Of a stretch of 6,493 nt of DNA, positions 5,376-6,493 are shown piece after piece. The notes beneath the pieces are model-generated. The model was not told the DNA's origin, did not search any database, and saw nothing but the letters and a program-made list of their open reading frames with translations. The DNA comes from an uncultured Nitrospinaceae bacterium (lineage in GTDB: Bacteria; Nitrospinota; Nitrospinia; Nitrospinales; VA-1). Within the stretch, counting starts at the first letter, position 1. Each line of letters opens with the position of its first letter. The translations under genes were made by a program, and so were the position numbers. The stretch is from positions 1 through 6,493 of the forward strand of contig CAJJDL010000066.1 of NCBI GenBank assembly GCA_905182935.1, written 5' to 3'.

Positions 5376-6493
5376 TTATTTGTAATCCAATAAGAATGAA
5401 GGACTCCAAGTTTCTTTTAATATTTTCCATTTTCTGCCTTCTTTTTTCCAAATAAGTTCTTTTTCGCCTAAGTCTACAATATTTTTTGCTTCATAACGTT
5501 GGATAAAAGTCATTTTAATTCTGTCATCTAATAATTCGATCCTTATTTTGCTTACTTGAATCAATATGTTGGATGCGTTTTGTAGTGACTGTCTTCTTTT
5601 AGCCTCCCACTTTGAACGAGATCTTTTAGGGTCTTTAAAATTTTTAGAATAAAATGATAAATATAAATTAGTGTTTTGGCTTTCCCATGCTTTTACCCAT
5701 TCATTAAGTTGGCTGGTGACCATTCTCCTATTATTCCAGTTGTTAAAAACGCCAAGCTCTTGATCTTTGGTTCTTGTCGATGGGGGAATAATGGTGTCAC
5801 TTCGGCCGTTAAGTTTTATTGTTTTTAGTTCTTTTTGTATTTTTTTTGAGTCATCTTTTATTTGTTCTAATTCTAGGCGAAGCCTTTTATTTATCAGTTT
5901 AAGAGAGTTAGTTATTTCGAGTTCTTTACGCAACGATGCGTTATTAGTTTTAAATATGTTTATTTCTTGAGAGTTTTTTGCTGTTAGTTCCTCAAAAGCT
6001 TTTGAGTGGGCTATTTTAACTGCTTGGGTTTTAGTAGCATCTTGTTTGGAAGCAAGAATTGCTGCAGACTTTTCAGATATAACTCTCTCGAGTGATTTTT
6101 TCAGAGAGATTGTGGTCGACTTTAGGCTACTTATTTCCTTGGAACTTTTTGTAGATAAATCATCAAACCTTTTATTACCTGCCAAGATGTCAGTTTGAGC
6201 TTTGGTAGTAGCTTGTTTGGTAGCAAGAATAGCTGCAGATTTTTCGGAGTTAGTTTTTTCGAGTTCTTTACGCAATGATGCGTTAGTGGTTTTAAATTTG
6301 TTTGTTTCCTGATTATTTTTTGCTGTTAGTTCCTTAAAAGCTTTGGAACTAGCCATTTTATCAGCTTGAGCTTTGGTCGCATCTTGCTTGGCAGCAAAAA
6401 TGACTGCAGATTTTTCAGATTTAACCTTCTCGAGTATTTTTTCTAGAGTAGTGGTATTAGTCTTTAGAGTATTTATTTTTTTGGAACTTTTTG
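5376..6493 (-). CDS. Partial: coiled-coil repeat protein with C-terminal Cds6-C-like domain, N-terminus outside window
   Basis: The frame is open from the stop at 5376-5378 to the right edge, giving 371 complete codons. The ATG at 6356 is an internal Met inside a repeat, with no Shine-Dalgarno before it, so the true start is beyond the window. From the edge to about 5904 the protein is a Lys/Ser/Ala/Thr-rich, helix-prone region made of 57-residue repeats with recurring SEKSAAI, KQDATK and F-x-E-L-T-A-K motifs, strongly suggestive of coiled coil. A unique helical segment (to about 5810) and a Pro-Ser-Thr linker follow. The last domain, about 5406-5723, has NEWVKAW, YLSFYS, W-E-A-K-R-R and RKWKILKETW, the same Cds6-C-like pattern found twice in the downstream lipoprotein. 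A signal peptide or anchor cannot be judged here. An envelope role as a periplasmic or surface rod is inferred from the neighbour and composition. No known gene is recognised. Confidence 0.75.
   Translation of the reverse strand, partial: KSSKKINTLKTNTTTLEKILEKVKSEKSAVIFAAKQDATKAQADKMASSKAFKELTAKNNQETNKFKTTNASLRKELEKTNSEKSAAILATKQATTKAQTDILAGNKRFDDLSTKSSKEISSLKSTTISLKKSLERVISEKSAAILASKQDATKTQAVKIAHSKAFEELTAKNSQEINIFKTNNASLRKELEITNSLKLINKRLRLELEQIKDDSKKIQKELKTIKLNGRSDTIIPPSTRTKDQELGVFNNWNNRRMVTSQLNEWVKAWESQNTNLYLSFYSKNFKDPKRSRSKWEAKRRQSLQNASNILIQVSKIRIELLDDRIKMTFIQRYEAKNIVDLGEKELIWKKEGRKWKILKETWSPSFLLDYK
5904..6488 (-). repeat. 171-bp tandem coding repeats with a 342-bp higher-order period
   Basis: Units at 6318-6488, 6147-6317 and 5976-6146 each encode 57 residues; a fourth, truncated unit occupies about 5904-5975. 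Units alternate in type. The first and third open with SSK-x-I-x-x-LK, while the second and fourth open with N-x-Q-E-x-N-x-FKT and NASLRKELE. The alternation is also visible in DNA: the block starting GAGTTCTTTACGCAA recurs at 5919 and 6261, exactly 342 bp apart, and AGCAAGAAT blocks recur at 6051 and 6222, exactly 171 bp apart. The two bases left at the window edge fit another unit continuing outward. The pattern implies duplication of 171 bp followed by duplication of the 342-bp pair. Confidence 0.88.

Noticed and set aside
5376..6356. A complete 326-residue gene starting at the ATG at 6356.
   Set aside because: The same frame stays open through the right edge and continues the repeat pattern upstream of this Met, and there is no Shine-Dalgarno, so this is an internal Met of a longer gene.

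Overview
This AT-rich window is bacterial and most likely from a Gram-negative proteobacterium. It has a lipobox lipoprotein with no Asp at +2, Dpp-type ABC ATPases, a ZnT9-like cation transporter and domains resembling the C-terminal domain of Cds6-family L,D-transpeptidases. The low GC and short spacers would suit a marine gammaproteobacterium with a streamlined genome, but that placement is inference. No rRNA, tRNA, CRISPR array, integrase or insertion sequence is visible.

Layout, left to right. Positions 1-200 hold nothing I can assign. Positions 201-2161 carry two minus-strand ATPase genes of an oligopeptide/dipeptide-type ABC importer (dppD-like, then dppF-like), translationally coupled through a TAATG overlap. 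Upstream of them on the same strand, at 2228-2950, is a fusion of an N-terminal PpiC/parvulin domain and a rhodanese domain. Its rhodanese catalytic cysteine is replaced by aspartate, and it ends in a His-Asp repeat tail encoded by a tandem hexanucleotide. A 167-bp divergent intergenic region follows, with a near-consensus sigma-70 promoter and a strong Shine-Dalgarno for the fusion gene. Beyond it, at 3118-4062 on the plus strand, is a cation diffusion facilitator (CDF) exporter with a ZnT9-like fifth membrane helix.

The right third (4140-6493) is a minus-strand unit of two genes converging on the CDF gene. The first in transcription order runs off the right edge. It carries a long coiled-coil region made of 57-residue repeats, with an alternating 114-residue higher-order pattern, and then one Cds6-C-like (NTF2-like) domain. 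The second, 45 bp downstream, is a predicted outer-membrane lipoprotein with two more copies of the same domain. All three copies are related to each other, so this is a small locally expanded envelope-protein cluster of unknown function.

How the genes may work together: the ATPases would power uptake of peptides or a related substrate through permeases not encoded here. The fusion protein with its metal-binding-type tail and the CDF transporter share a divergent promoter region and could belong to one metal-homeostasis module. The two envelope proteins probably act together at the cell surface or periplasm. Only the coupling of the two ATPases and the duplication history are directly supported by sequence; the rest is inference.
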